Assembly: GCA_031262125.1 (NCBI GenBank)
Contig: JAISII010000035.1
Span: 1-12,502 of the forward strand
Direction of reading: 5' to 3'
Length of the DNA: 12,502 bases
Source of the DNA: Oscillospiraceae bacterium
Lineage (GTDB): Bacteria > Bacillota > Clostridia > Oscillospirales > Acutalibacteraceae
Of this stretch, positions 1 through 6,985 are shown one piece after another; within the stretch, counting starts at the first letter, position 1, and each line of letters begins with the position of its first letter. The translations under genes and the position numbers were made by a program. A model generated the notes under the pieces. It saw nothing but the letters and a program-made list of their open reading frames with translations, was not told the origin of the DNA and did no database searches.

Positions 1-1160
1 TCGCTAAGCTGGCGGTGGGTTGTGCCGGCGGGGTTAAGCACGCAGGTTTTGGCATCGGCAACATGGGTGGCAATCGATGCCAAACGTAAAGAATCCATAA
101 ACTTTGCCGCTGCCTCTCGCCCGCCTTTAACGGTAAAGGTTACAACGCCGCAGCCGCCTTGGGGCATATATTTTTGTGCCAAATCGTAATATTTATCGCC
201 CTGCAAATGGGGGTAGCTTACCGACTCGACATTTGGATGACTTTGCAAAAACTGTGCAGCCGCAAGCCCGTTTGCACAGTGCTTTGCCATACGCAGGGGC
301 AAAGTCTCGAGGTGAGTATTAAGATAAAATGAATTTTGCGGGGACGGAATCGCCCCGAAATCTCGCATTAGCTGTGCCGTTGCTTTTGTTATAAATGCGG
401 CTTTGCCGAAGTCTTTTGCATATGTAACACCGTGGTAAGAATCATCGGGCCGGGTTAGCCCGGGGAATTTATCGGCATAATCAAGCCAGTTAAAGTTACC
501 GCTGTCTATAATTGCACCGCCAACCGAGGTTGCATGCCCATCCATATATTTTGTGGTAGAGTGTGTTACAATGTCGGCTCCAAACTCAAACGGGCGGCAG
601 TTTATAGGGGTCGGGAAGGTGTTATCTACAATAAAAGGTACGCCGTTTTTGTGGGCGGCAGTTGCAAATTTTTCAAAATCAAGCACCACAAGTGTTGGGT
701 TAGATATCGACTCGGCAAACACAAGCTTAGTGTTTGGTTTAAATGCCGCCTGCAATTCTTCGGGGGTGCAATCGGGGTCAACAAACGTGCAGTCTATGCC
801 CATACGCTTTAGCGTAACGCCCAGCAGGTTAAATGTGCCGCCATATATTGCAGCACTGCTGATAAAATGGTCGCCGCAAGAGCACAGGTTAAACACGGCA
901 AAAAAGTTTGCCGCCTGCCCCGATGATGTAAGCATCCCGGCAAACCCGCCCTCTAACGCTGTAATTTTTGCCGCCGCCATATCGTTGGTGGGGTTTTGCA
1001 GACGTGTGTAAAAATAGCCGCTTGCCGAAAGGTCGAACAGCTTTGCCATTTCCTCACTGGAGTTGTATTTGAAGGTTGTGCTTTGAATTATGGGAATATT
1101 GCGGGACTCGCCGTTTTGCGGCGTATAGCCCTCTTGCACGCATTTTGTTTCGATATTCAT
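1..1160 (-). CDS. metY: O-acetylhomoserine sulfhydrylase (Cys/Met metabolism PLP enzyme), C-terminus cut off
   Basis: Translating the minus strand from ATG at 1160 gives 386 codons open to the window edge. The family is usually about 425-430 residues, so only roughly the last 40 are missing. The protein starts MNIETKCVQEGY and contains GYFYTRLQNPT, a TSSGQAA cofactor-phosphate region, and THSTTKYMDGH with the pyridoxal-phosphate lysine at about residue 204. These are hallmarks of the Cys/Met metabolism PLP family, and the overall sequence fits the O-acetylhomoserine (thiol)-lyase branch. That cytoplasmic enzyme makes homocysteine from O-acetylhomoserine and sulfide. AAAGGA lies about 10 bases before the ATG. 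The zinc-ribbon gene ends 53 bases upstream with no clear terminator between them, so read-through is possible. No S-box or T-box leader is visible. Cystathionine gamma-synthase or methionine gamma-lyase are less likely alternatives. Confidence 0.93.
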   Translation of the reverse strand, partial: MNIETKCVQEGYTPQNGESRNIPIIQSTTFKYNSSEEMAKLFDLSASGYFYTRLQNPTNDMAAAKITALEGGFAGMLTSSGQAANFFAVFNLCSCGDHFISSAAIYGGTFNLLGVTLKRMGIDCTFVDPDCTPEELQAAFKPNTKLVFAESISNPTLVVLDFEKFATAAHKNGVPFIVDNTFPTPINCRPFEFGADIVTHSTTKYMDGHATSVGGAIIDSGNFNWLDYADKFPGLTRPDDSYHGVTYAKDFGKAAFITKATAQLMRDFGAIPSPQNSFYLNTHLETLPLRMAKHCANGLAAAQFLQSHPNVESVSYPHLQGDKYYDLAQKYMPQGGCGVVTFTVKGGREAAAKFMDSLRLASIATHVADAKTCVLNPAGTTHRQLS

Positions 1161-1213
1161 TGTCTGAATTTCCTTTTCTTTGTTTTAATTTAAGAAATAA
1201 ATTTTTAATATTA

Positions 1214-1768
1214 TTAATAATAACTACCGTATTGAGCAGATATTGAAATCAACGCTATAATCATAGTTATCGCTGCAATAATCCACAAGCCAACCATAAT
1301 AGCCATCATTATCAAATATGAGCGGCAAAAGTTACTCAAGCTTTTGTTAATTTTTTTGTCAAACGCCCACATAAAAAGAAACACAAGCCCCACAATCGGC
1401 ACAGCAAATAAAAAGTTGTAGCCTATCCATTGCCCAACGCTAACGGGCTTTTCTTCGGGCTGCACAGGTGGTAGTTGGTAACCCTGCTGCTGCGGATAGT
1501 ACGGGTATTGCGGATATGCCGGCGGTGCATATGGCGGCGGGGTGGGTTGACTGCCGTAAGGCGGTGCAGCATATGGGTTTGCAGCGGGTGCAGCCGGTGG
1601 TGCAACATTTGGGTTTGCTACAGTTGCGGTAGGCTGTGCAATAGGCTGTGCAACGTCTTGGCTGCCCGGCTGAACAGGGGCATTTTCGGCGATGTCGTTC
1701 TGCGTTCCGCATTGAGAACAAACTAACGCATTTTCTTCCATTAAAGAACCGCAATAAGTACAATACAT
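1214..1768 (-). CDS. Zinc-ribbon membrane protein with proline-rich linker
   Basis: This is a 184-residue protein of unknown function. Residues 3-20 form a zinc ribbon with two CxxC pairs (C3/C6 and C17/C20). Residues about 30-105 are a low-complexity linker rich in Pro, Ala, Gln and Tyr. Residues about 112-180 hold two hydrophobic segments separated by a short basic stretch (FDKKINKS). The plan, an N-terminal zinc ribbon with a flexible linker and C-terminal membrane helices, is common among uncharacterised Firmicutes proteins and predicts a membrane protein with a cytoplasmic ribbon. The ATG at 1768 follows a strong AGGAGGT at 1774-1780 (minus strand). It is read from promoter copy A of the duplicated promoter repeat. 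The job is not known; the zinc ribbon may be structural or may bind a partner. Confidence 0.85.
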   Translation of the reverse strand: MYCTYCGSLMEENALVCSQCGTQNDIAENAPVQPGSQDVAQPIAQPTATVANPNVAPPAAPAANPYAAPPYGSQPTPPPYAPPAYPQYPYYPQQQGYQLPPVQPEEKPVSVGQWIGYNFLFAVPIVGLVFLFMWAFDKKINKSLSNFCRSYLIMMAIMVGLWIIAAITMIIALISISAQYGSYY

Positions 1769-1794
1769 AATGTACCTCCTAAAATTTTATTAAA

Positions 1795-1870
1795 ATTAAC
1801 AATAATATTTTTAAAAAATATGTTGAAAAAAGTATAACACGGCGGCAAAAAGCTCAAGAAGTTTTTTTGC
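1795..1870 (-). repeat. Promoter repeat, copy A (upstream of the zinc-ribbon gene)
   Basis: This 76-base stretch is almost identical to copy B at 2912-2988, in the same orientation. On the minus strand it contains a -10 box TATACT (1831-1836) and a -35-like TTGAGC (1852-1857) separated by only 15 bases. Copy B has two more bases in an A/T run and a spacing of 17, so copy A is probably the weaker promoter unless the -35 register shifts. The transcribed part has an AT-rich palindrome, ATATTTTTTAAAAATAT. The stop codon and last codons of the acyltransferase (from 1854) lie inside this copy. Confidence 0.85.
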
Positions 1871-2894
1871 GGAAATTAAGTTTTATTTTTTTCTTAATAA
1901 ACTCAAACGCAATGCTTATTGCCAAAGAAAACGCAAAAATTATAAACGGAGCAAAGAAAAATAAAATCTCGGCTATTCCTAAAGATTTAACTATATCTCT
2001 ATATATTAATATTAACATAGGATGAATTACATATATGTTTAGCGAGTGATTGCTGCCCCACTTTGAAAAAACATTGTCTTCAATTTCAATTTTGTTAAAA
2101 ATAATAAATAACACTACTGCTAAAACAACGGTAGAAATAAACAAATCCCTGTTGCCTGTATAATAAAATTCGCCTACCCCGACAAAAAAACTTAAAAAAA
2201 GCAAAACAACCAGAATAAAAGACGGGATTTTGTTTAAATAATCTTTTGCCTTAAACAATAGAACACCTATTAAAAACAGCGGCAAACCGGCAAACAAAAA
2301 ATTTCTGCTGTACATAAGTTTTAACGAAATACCTATCATCTCCGAAAACTCATCCATGCAAAAGTTAACTGCAAGCAAAACTATCGCCCCGGTTATAATT
2401 AAACCTGTTTTTACTTTATCATTTTTTAACAGCTTAAACAGCTTATTCAAAAGCCATACAATAACAAGAGCATACAGCAATGCCGACAAATACCACAAGT
2501 GGTTACCTGCATCCGGAACGGCATTAAAGAATAAAAAATCTACAATTGTTTCACGATTAAGCAACTTATCAAAAACAAACTTACGCATTGATACATCGGT
2601 AAAATATCTATAAACAATCCCCCATACAACGTACAAAACATTTGCCGTTATAACGAGTTTTAAGATTTTTATAATTTGCTTTATTTCGGTTTTTTTAGAG
2701 ACTGTATAACTGTAAAAATAGCCTGTAATAATAAAGAAAATCGGCACTGCAATACGGATTATAAAAATAAAATTCGTGTAAATATCGCCACTTAGCTTTT
2801 TAACATAAACATGACTGAGAAGTACCAAAAAAGCACAAATCAGTTTTAAAAGGTCAAGCCCATTATTGCGTGCAGGTTTATTAATTCGGTTCAT
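1854..2894 (-). CDS. Acyltransferase family 3 membrane protein
   Basis: The protein has 346 residues with about ten hydrophobic segments. It opens with NNGLDLLKLICAFLVLLSHVY, the N-terminal signature of acyltransferase family 3 (OafA/WecH type), with the candidate active-site histidine at residue 28. Members transfer acetyl or other acyl groups to sugars, glycans or lipids at the membrane; the substrate here cannot be read from sequence. The length suits a one-domain member without a C-terminal SGNH domain. ATG at 2894 follows GAGGAG on the minus strand. Base composition is clearly more AT-rich than the neighbouring tyrS or metY genes. The gene is bracketed by copies A and B of a 76-77 bp direct repeat, and its final codons are part of copy A. 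This suggests insertion or duplication at a pre-existing promoter, possibly by transfer. Confidence 0.88.
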   Translation of the reverse strand: MNRINKPARNNGLDLLKLICAFLVLLSHVYVKKLSGDIYTNFIFIIRIAVPIFFIITGYFYSYTVSKKTEIKQIIKILKLVITANVLYVVWGIVYRYFTDVSMRKFVFDKLLNRETIVDFLFFNAVPDAGNHLWYLSALLYALVIVWLLNKLFKLLKNDKVKTGLIITGAIVLLAVNFCMDEFSEMIGISLKLMYSRNFLFAGLPLFLIGVLLFKAKDYLNKIPSFILVVLLFLSFFVGVGEFYYTGNRDLFISTVVLAVVLFIIFNKIEIEDNVFSKWGSNHSLNIYVIHPMLILIYRDIVKSLGIAEILFFFAPFIIFAFSLAISIAFEFIKKKIKLNFRKKTS

Positions 2895-2911
2895 GTTATA
2901 TCTCCTCTTAT

Positions 2912-2988
2912 ATTAACAATTATATTTTTAAAAAATATGTTGAAAAAAGTATAACACGGCGGCAAAAAAAGTTCAAGAATTTTTTTGC
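2912..2988 (-). repeat. Promoter repeat, copy B (upstream of the acyltransferase gene)
   Basis: This is the second copy of the direct repeat also found at 1795-1870. On the minus strand it holds a good sigma-A-type promoter: -35 TTGAAC (2971-2976), a 17-base spacer, and -10 TATACT (2948-2953), predicting a start near 2941 and a leader of about 46 bases. Differences from copy A are a few substitutions and two extra bases in the spacer A/T run. Confidence 0.85.
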
Positions 2989-2989
2989 A

Positions 2990-3029
2990 AATGCTGTGTT
3001 TTTGTTTTAATTTTATAAGGCACAGCATT
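2990..3029. other. Nine-base-pair inverted repeat between divergent promoters
   Basis: AATGCTGTG (2990-2998) and CACAGCATT (3021-3029) are perfectly complementary with a 22-base AT-rich loop. The structure lies between the minus-strand acyltransferase promoter and the plus-strand tyrS promoter. Neither strand has a T-run after it, so it is not a typical intrinsic terminator. It could be a protein-binding site or an old terminator; its role is unknown. Confidence 0.4.
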
Positions 3030-3053
3030 ATTAATAAATTTAAAATTAAAAAC

Positions 3054-3083
3054 TTGATTTTATGGTTGCGTTTGTGTTACAAT
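3054..3083 (+). promoter_or_regulatory. Probable tyrS promoter
   Basis: A -35-like TTGATT (3054-3059) and an extended -10 TGTTACAAT (hexamer TACAAT at 3078-3083) are separated by 18 bases. The predicted start near 3090 gives a leader of only about 35 bases before the tyrS ATG. That leaves no room for a T-box riboswitch, which often controls Firmicute aminoacyl-tRNA synthetase genes. Confidence 0.6.
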
Positions 3084-3124
3084 TGGAGAAATTAAACAAA
3101 GCACATAACAGGAGAATAACGAAA

Positions 3125-4345
3125 ATGACACTTTATGAAGAATTGGTTGCCCGTGGGCTGATTGCACAGGTTACCGACGAGGAAGAAATTAAAGAGCTGA
3201 TAAACAACGGCAAGGCCACGTTTTATATTGGGTTTGACCCAACAGCCGACAGCCTGCATGTTGGGCATTTTATGGCACTGTGCCTTATGAAGCGTTTGCA
3301 GAGTGCCGGCAACAAGCCTATTGCCCTTATTGGCGGCGGTACCGCAATGGTGGGCGACCCTTCGGGCAGAACCGATATGCGTACGATGATGACGCCGGAA
3401 ACTATTGAGCATAATTGCCAATGCTTTAAAAAGCAAATGAGCCGCTTTATTGATTTTTCGGACGGCAAAGCAATTATGGTAAACAATGCCGATTGGCTTA
3501 AAAGCCTTAACTATATTGAAGTTTTACAAGAGGTTGGGGCACATTTTTCGGTTAACCGTATGCTGTCCGCCGAATGTTACAAGCAGCGTATGGAAAAAGG
3601 ATTGAGTTTTTTAGAATTTAACTATATGATAATGCAAAGCTATGATTTTTATGTGCTGTACCAAAAATACGGCTGCAATATGCAGTTTGGCGGCGACGAC
3701 CAATGGTCCAATATGCTGGGCGGCACCGAGCTTATACGCCGCAAGCTGGGCAAGGATGCCTATGCAATGACTATAACCCTGCTGCTTAACTCCGAGGGTA
3801 AAAAAATGGGCAAAACCCAGTCGGGGGCAGTTTGGCTGGATGCCGAAAAAACAACTCCGTACGATTTTTATCAATATTGGCGTAATGTTGACGATGCCGA
3901 TGTTTTAAAATGTATTAAAATGCTCACCTTTTTGCCAATGGAGCAAATTGCCGAAATGGAACAATGGGAAGGTGCTCAGCTTAATACAGCAAAAGAAATT
4001 TTGGCTTTCGAGCTTACAAAGCTTATCCACGGGGAAGAACAGGCAACACAGGTGCAAGATGCAAGCCGTGCTGTTTTTGCTTCGGGTGCATCGGCAAATA
4101 TGCCGGTTGCGGCTATTGAACAATCCGCCCTTGCAAACGGCGAAATTGATGTTTTAACTTTGCTTGTGCTGTCGGGGTTGGTCAGCTCAAAATCCGAGGC
4201 AAGGCGTGCTGTGGAGCAAGGCGGTGTTTCTGCCAATGGCGAAAAAGTGAGCGACATTAAAGCTGTGTTTACGGCACAGCAGCTGCAAGACGGCATTGTG
4301 CTAAAACGTGGCAAAAAGAATTTTGTTAAAGCGACACTTGGCTAA
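3125..4345 (+). CDS. tyrS: Tyrosyl-tRNA synthetase
   Basis: This 406-residue class I synthetase attaches tyrosine to its tRNA in the cytoplasm using ATP. The HIGH-type motif is LHVGH at residues 44-48. The KMSKS-type loop is KMGKT at residues 227-231. The tyrosine-pocket region MQSYDF...MQFGGDDQWSN is typical of bacterial TyrRS. The C-terminal 65 residues form an S4-type RNA-binding domain (LVLSGLVSSKSEARRAVEQGG). The ATG at 3125 was chosen over an in-frame ATG at 3062 because AGGAG lies 10 bases upstream (3110-3114), the protein then begins at the usual family N-terminus (MTLYEELVARG), and 3062 falls inside the predicted promoter. Length is normal for the family. Confidence 0.97.
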   Translation: MTLYEELVARGLIAQVTDEEEIKELINNGKATFYIGFDPTADSLHVGHFMALCLMKRLQSAGNKPIALIGGGTAMVGDPSGRTDMRTMMTPETIEHNCQCFKKQMSRFIDFSDGKAIMVNNADWLKSLNYIEVLQEVGAHFSVNRMLSAECYKQRMEKGLSFLEFNYMIMQSYDFYVLYQKYGCNMQFGGDDQWSNMLGGTELIRRKLGKDAYAMTITLLLNSEGKKMGKTQSGAVWLDAEKTTPYDFYQYWRNVDDADVLKCIKMLTFLPMEQIAEMEQWEGAQLNTAKEILAFELTKLIHGEEQATQVQDASRAVFASGASANMPVAAIEQSALANGEIDVLTLLVLSGLVSSKSEARRAVEQGGVSANGEKVSDIKAVFTAQQLQDGIVLKRGKKNFVKATLG

Positions 4346-4452
4346 GCTTGCATTAAAAGGCATAATCTGCAAAGCAAGGCGTAAACTTAATTTATAAAAC
4401 CATTTAAAATAAAACTTTTTAAAAAACCTTACGAAAGGTGTGAAAACGCATT

Positions 4453-5580
4453 ATGGACAAACGAATGTTCAGGAGCATTTTGCTGCTGTTGGTTATTGCC
4501 ATTGTTTTGGGCGTGCTTTTGTGGAAGTTTGAATTTGTTGCATTGGCTTTTTCGTGGCTGCTGGCAATCTGCTTCCCCATAATTTTGGGTGTGGTTTTTG
4601 CCTTTGTGCTTAATATTCCAATGAGGAACATTGAAAGCGGGTTTTTAAAAAGCAAAAAAAAATGGGTGCATAAAATCAAACGCCCCGTTAGCCTGCTTGT
4701 TTCGGTTTTGATTGTTTTGGCAATTTTGGCGACCTTTGTGGTTTTGGTTGTGCCTATGTTTTTTGAGGCGTTAAAAACACTTTATTTTACCCTGCAAGAC
4801 CTTGTTTTAGAGTACGCTGCGTGGTTTGGCTCGTTTGGGTTTGCCGAGAGCGATTTGATGGGCTTTTTTAACAACCTCAGCATAGACTGGAACGACCTTG
4901 GCAACCAAGCCTTCGATTGGGTAAAATTCTCGCTGCAAAATGTTTTAGGGCAGACGTTTTTTGTCCTTACTCAAGTGCTTAACGGGGCTGTTAACGTAAT
5001 TTTGGCATTTATTATCGCAATATATATTTTGGCGTGCAAAGAAAAGTTAAAAGAGCAAATTAAAGCTGTTTTAAAAGCCGTTTTTGCACCAAAGATTTTT
5101 GACAAAATTCGTAAAGTTCTGCGAATTTGCAATGTAACATTTTCGGCATTTTTATCGGGGCAAATTTTAGAAGCCCTTATTCTGGGTACACTGTGTTTTG
5201 TGGGTATGGCTATTTTCCAGTTCCCGCAGGCGGGGATGATTAGTGCGTTGATTGGCATTTTGGCGTTGGTGCCGCTGGTTGGGGCATATGTTGGCTGTGC
5301 TTTGGGTGCGTTTATAATTTTGGCACAAAACCCGTTGCAGGCGTTGCTTTTTGTGGTGTTCTTTATAATTTTGCAGCAAATAGAAGGCAACCTTATTTAC
5401 CCCCGTGTGGTCGGCTCGCAGGTTGGCATTTCTCCCTTGTGGGTAATAATAGCAATTATAATCGGCGGCGGGCTGTTTTCTATCCCGGGCATATTCTTTG
5501 CCGTGCCCGTTATGTCGGTAATTTATCAGTTGGTACGAGAATCCACCTATAACAAACTCGACCGTTTGAATATGAGGTAA
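4453..5580 (+). CDS. AI-2E family transporter (PerM/YtvI-like membrane protein)
   Basis: The protein has 375 residues with about eight membrane segments: two or three at the N-terminus (residues 7-55 and about 75-100), a soluble amphipathic middle region around residues 110-170, and a hydrophobic C-terminal half. The C-terminal block, with YPRVVGSQVGISPLW followed by GGGLFSIPGIFFAVP, is the family signature. Members have been linked to autoinducer-2 export, ion/proton antiport and other transport, so the substrate cannot be assigned. ATG at 4453 follows GAAAGGTG about 11 bases upstream. The 107-base gap after tyrS shows no strong promoter or terminator, so co-transcription with tyrS is possible. 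One variable-hairpin element begins almost directly after the stop codon. Confidence 0.9.
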   Translation: MDKRMFRSILLLLVIAIVLGVLLWKFEFVALAFSWLLAICFPIILGVVFAFVLNIPMRNIESGFLKSKKKWVHKIKRPVSLLVSVLIVLAILATFVVLVVPMFFEALKTLYFTLQDLVLEYAAWFGSFGFAESDLMGFFNNLSIDWNDLGNQAFDWVKFSLQNVLGQTFFVLTQVLNGAVNVILAFIIAIYILACKEKLKEQIKAVLKAVFAPKIFDKIRKVLRICNVTFSAFLSGQILEALILGTLCFVGMAIFQFPQAGMISALIGILALVPLVGAYVGCALGAFIILAQNPLQALLFVVFFIILQQIEGNLIYPRVVGSQVGISPLWVIIAIIIGGGLFSIPGIFFAVPVMSVIYQLVRESTYNKLDRLNMR

Positions 5581-5581
5581 C

Positions 5582-5648
5582 AACCACCCCGTCTCGGCGT
5601 AGCCGAGCCACCCCTCCCCGGAGGGGAATATTTGCACCAGCAATAGAC
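5582..5648 (+). repeat. Variable-hairpin intergenic element, copy 1
   Basis: The copy starts with AACCACCCCGTC. Its inner hairpin is CTCGGC/GCCGAG (5593-5598 and 5602-5607, loop GTA). Then come CCACCCC and the palindrome CCCCTCCCCGGAGGGG (5611-5626), AATATT, and a tail ending in CAATAGAC that copy 3 shares. The constant parts match copies 2-4; the inner hairpin sequence does not. It begins two bases after the transporter stop codon. The hairpins have no T-run after them, so a classical terminator is unlikely. Confidence 0.85.
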
Positions 5649-5690
5649 ATAATTGCCAAATTTTTACAAATCTGCACAAAATTATTTAAC

Positions 5691-5782
5691 AAAAGCTATT
5701 GATTTTTTCGCATTATTGTTGTACAATATGTGTGAAACAATAGCTTTTTTGTTTGCGGTTTTTTATTATCTTGAAAAGCTAT
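5691..5782 (+). promoter_or_regulatory. Dockerin-gene promoter within a three-armed repeat
   Basis: A clear promoter is present: -35 TTGATT (5699-5704), a 17-base spacer, -10 TACAAT (5722-5727), start near 5734. It is bracketed by a perfect 11-bp inverted repeat, AAAAGCTATTG (5691-5701) and CAATAGCTTTT (5738-5748). A third arm, AAAAGCTAT, recurs at 5774-5782. The second arm can therefore pair with the first in DNA, or with the third in the leader RNA (9 bp, 25-base loop). The promoter is well supported; the purpose of the arms is inferred to be regulatory. Confidence 0.65.
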
Positions 5783-5811
5783 AAGAATTAAAAAACAGGA
5801 GGATTTTTACA

Positions 5812-6837
5812 ATGAAAAAACAACTTACAAAACTATTAGCGGTTATGCTTGTGTTTGTGCTTGCATTGGGGGCATTTGCCGTGCCTGCGTTTGCAGCGGA
5901 AGAGGACGAATTCGTAGTAGTCGAATTTTACGCACAGATTGACGACATCAGCTTTGATGTAGGGAATATTTACCCAGTGGATAACGTTTCTGCACCAACA
6001 TTTGAAGAGTATGCGGCTGCAATTGCAAGTGATTATGAACTTTTTAAAAGCCTAACGCTCGAAGACTACCTTGAAATGATGGGTTCAACTATCGATGTTT
6101 CGATGCTCATTGAGTTTTTAGGGTTGCCTGCGGACGCAAGTGATGAAGAAATTATTAATGCTGTTTTTAGTTTCGCATACCCTAACTTGGGAGGCTCGCC
6201 TTTAAATATGACCGAAGAAGAATATATACACCAAGAATTGCTCGTGCTTTATAATATGTATTTTTACGATTGGCAACCTTTAGACGAGCTTGTAGAAATC
6301 GAAGGCTATACAGTCGAAGATTATTTCAACGAACTTTTAGACAGCGGATATTTTGGAGTTAGCGGCTATTATATGGATGTTTACGACTACACCGTAGAAA
6401 TCCCCGAAAATTATCTGAAAGAGAACTCAATCTTCTTAACAATCGACGATGCCTATGTTTCCTCCGTTGAGGTTGACGGTGTCCCGGTAGAGTTTGAATA
6501 TGAAGATTTGGTTGATTTAGGTTGGGTTTGCGGTACTGCAGAAGTTAAACTTACCGATTTGGAAGACGGCGACATTATAACCGTAACATCTCACTTTGAT
6601 GGTGATGAAAAAACCTATACTTTTAGAGTGGCAGCTACAGAGGCAGATTATTTTGCAGGCGACGTTAACAAAGACGGCAGAGTTACCATTGCCGACGTTA
6701 CCGAGATTCAAAGACATCTTGCTCACATATCCGAGTTTGACGCAGAGGAACTGGATTTAGCTGACTATAATTTTGACAACAAGGTTGACATTAACGACGC
6801 TACCGATATTCAAAAGTTTTTGGCAAAAATATATTAA
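5812..6837 (+). CDS. Secreted dockerin-domain protein of unknown function
   Basis: The protein has 341 residues. Residues 1-28 are a signal peptide (basic start, hydrophobic core, AFA before the likely cleavage site). Residues about 30-280 match no family I recognise: an acidic, mostly helical-looking first part rich in Asp, Glu and Tyr, then a beta-rich stretch around residues 190-280. Residues 283-341 form a type I dockerin with two calcium loops, one starting at D284 (DVNKDGRVTIAD) and one at D318 (DYNFDNKVDIND), each followed by a helix. Dockerins bind cohesin modules and attach proteins to cellulosome-like complexes or the cell surface, although single dockerins also occur outside cellulosomes. 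No glycoside hydrolase or peptidase motif is visible, and no cohesin is encoded in this window. ATG at 5812 follows a strong AGGAGG at 5797-5802. It has its own promoter and terminator, so it is probably monocistronic. Confidence 0.87.
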   Translation: MKKQLTKLLAVMLVFVLALGAFAVPAFAAEEDEFVVVEFYAQIDDISFDVGNIYPVDNVSAPTFEEYAAAIASDYELFKSLTLEDYLEMMGSTIDVSMLIEFLGLPADASDEEIINAVFSFAYPNLGGSPLNMTEEEYIHQELLVLYNMYFYDWQPLDELVEIEGYTVEDYFNELLDSGYFGVSGYYMDVYDYTVEIPENYLKENSIFLTIDDAYVSSVEVDGVPVEFEYEDLVDLGWVCGTAEVKLTDLEDGDIITVTSHFDGDEKTYTFRVAATEADYFAGDVNKDGRVTIADVTEIQRHLAHISEFDAEELDLADYNFDNKVDINDATDIQKFLAKIY

Positions 6838-6876
6838 AAAACATATCATAGAAATATATACTAATCAAAAAATTGT

Positions 6877-6917
6877 AAAAGTGCCGGAAAGCCGCATTGA
6901 CTTTTACGGCACTTTTT
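6877..6917 (+). terminator. Intrinsic terminator after the dockerin gene
   Basis: AAAAGTGCCG (6877-6886) pairs with CGGCACTTTT (6907-6916) around a 20-base loop, ending in a run of five T. The A-run on the left side means it could also work on the opposite strand. Confidence 0.75.
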
Positions 6918-6985
6918 GTTATTATCGCAGTGTTAACAGACTTGTTTGGTCTGCTGTAACCAAAAACACAAATTGGAGAATTTTG

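Noticed and set aside
553..1011. Plus-strand open frames opposite the sulfhydrylase gene
   Set aside because: They are antisense shadows of a well-supported PLP enzyme gene and show no family features or ribosome sites.
3062..3124. Longer TyrS start at 3062
   Set aside because: It falls between the promoter boxes; ATG at 3125 has AGGAG at the right spacing and the usual N-terminus.
6773..6985. Upstream in-frame extension of ogg overlapping the dockerin gene
   Set aside because: The added residues do not look like an OGG N-terminus and the stretch crosses the dockerin stop and terminator. GTG at 6986 has a properly spaced ribosome site.
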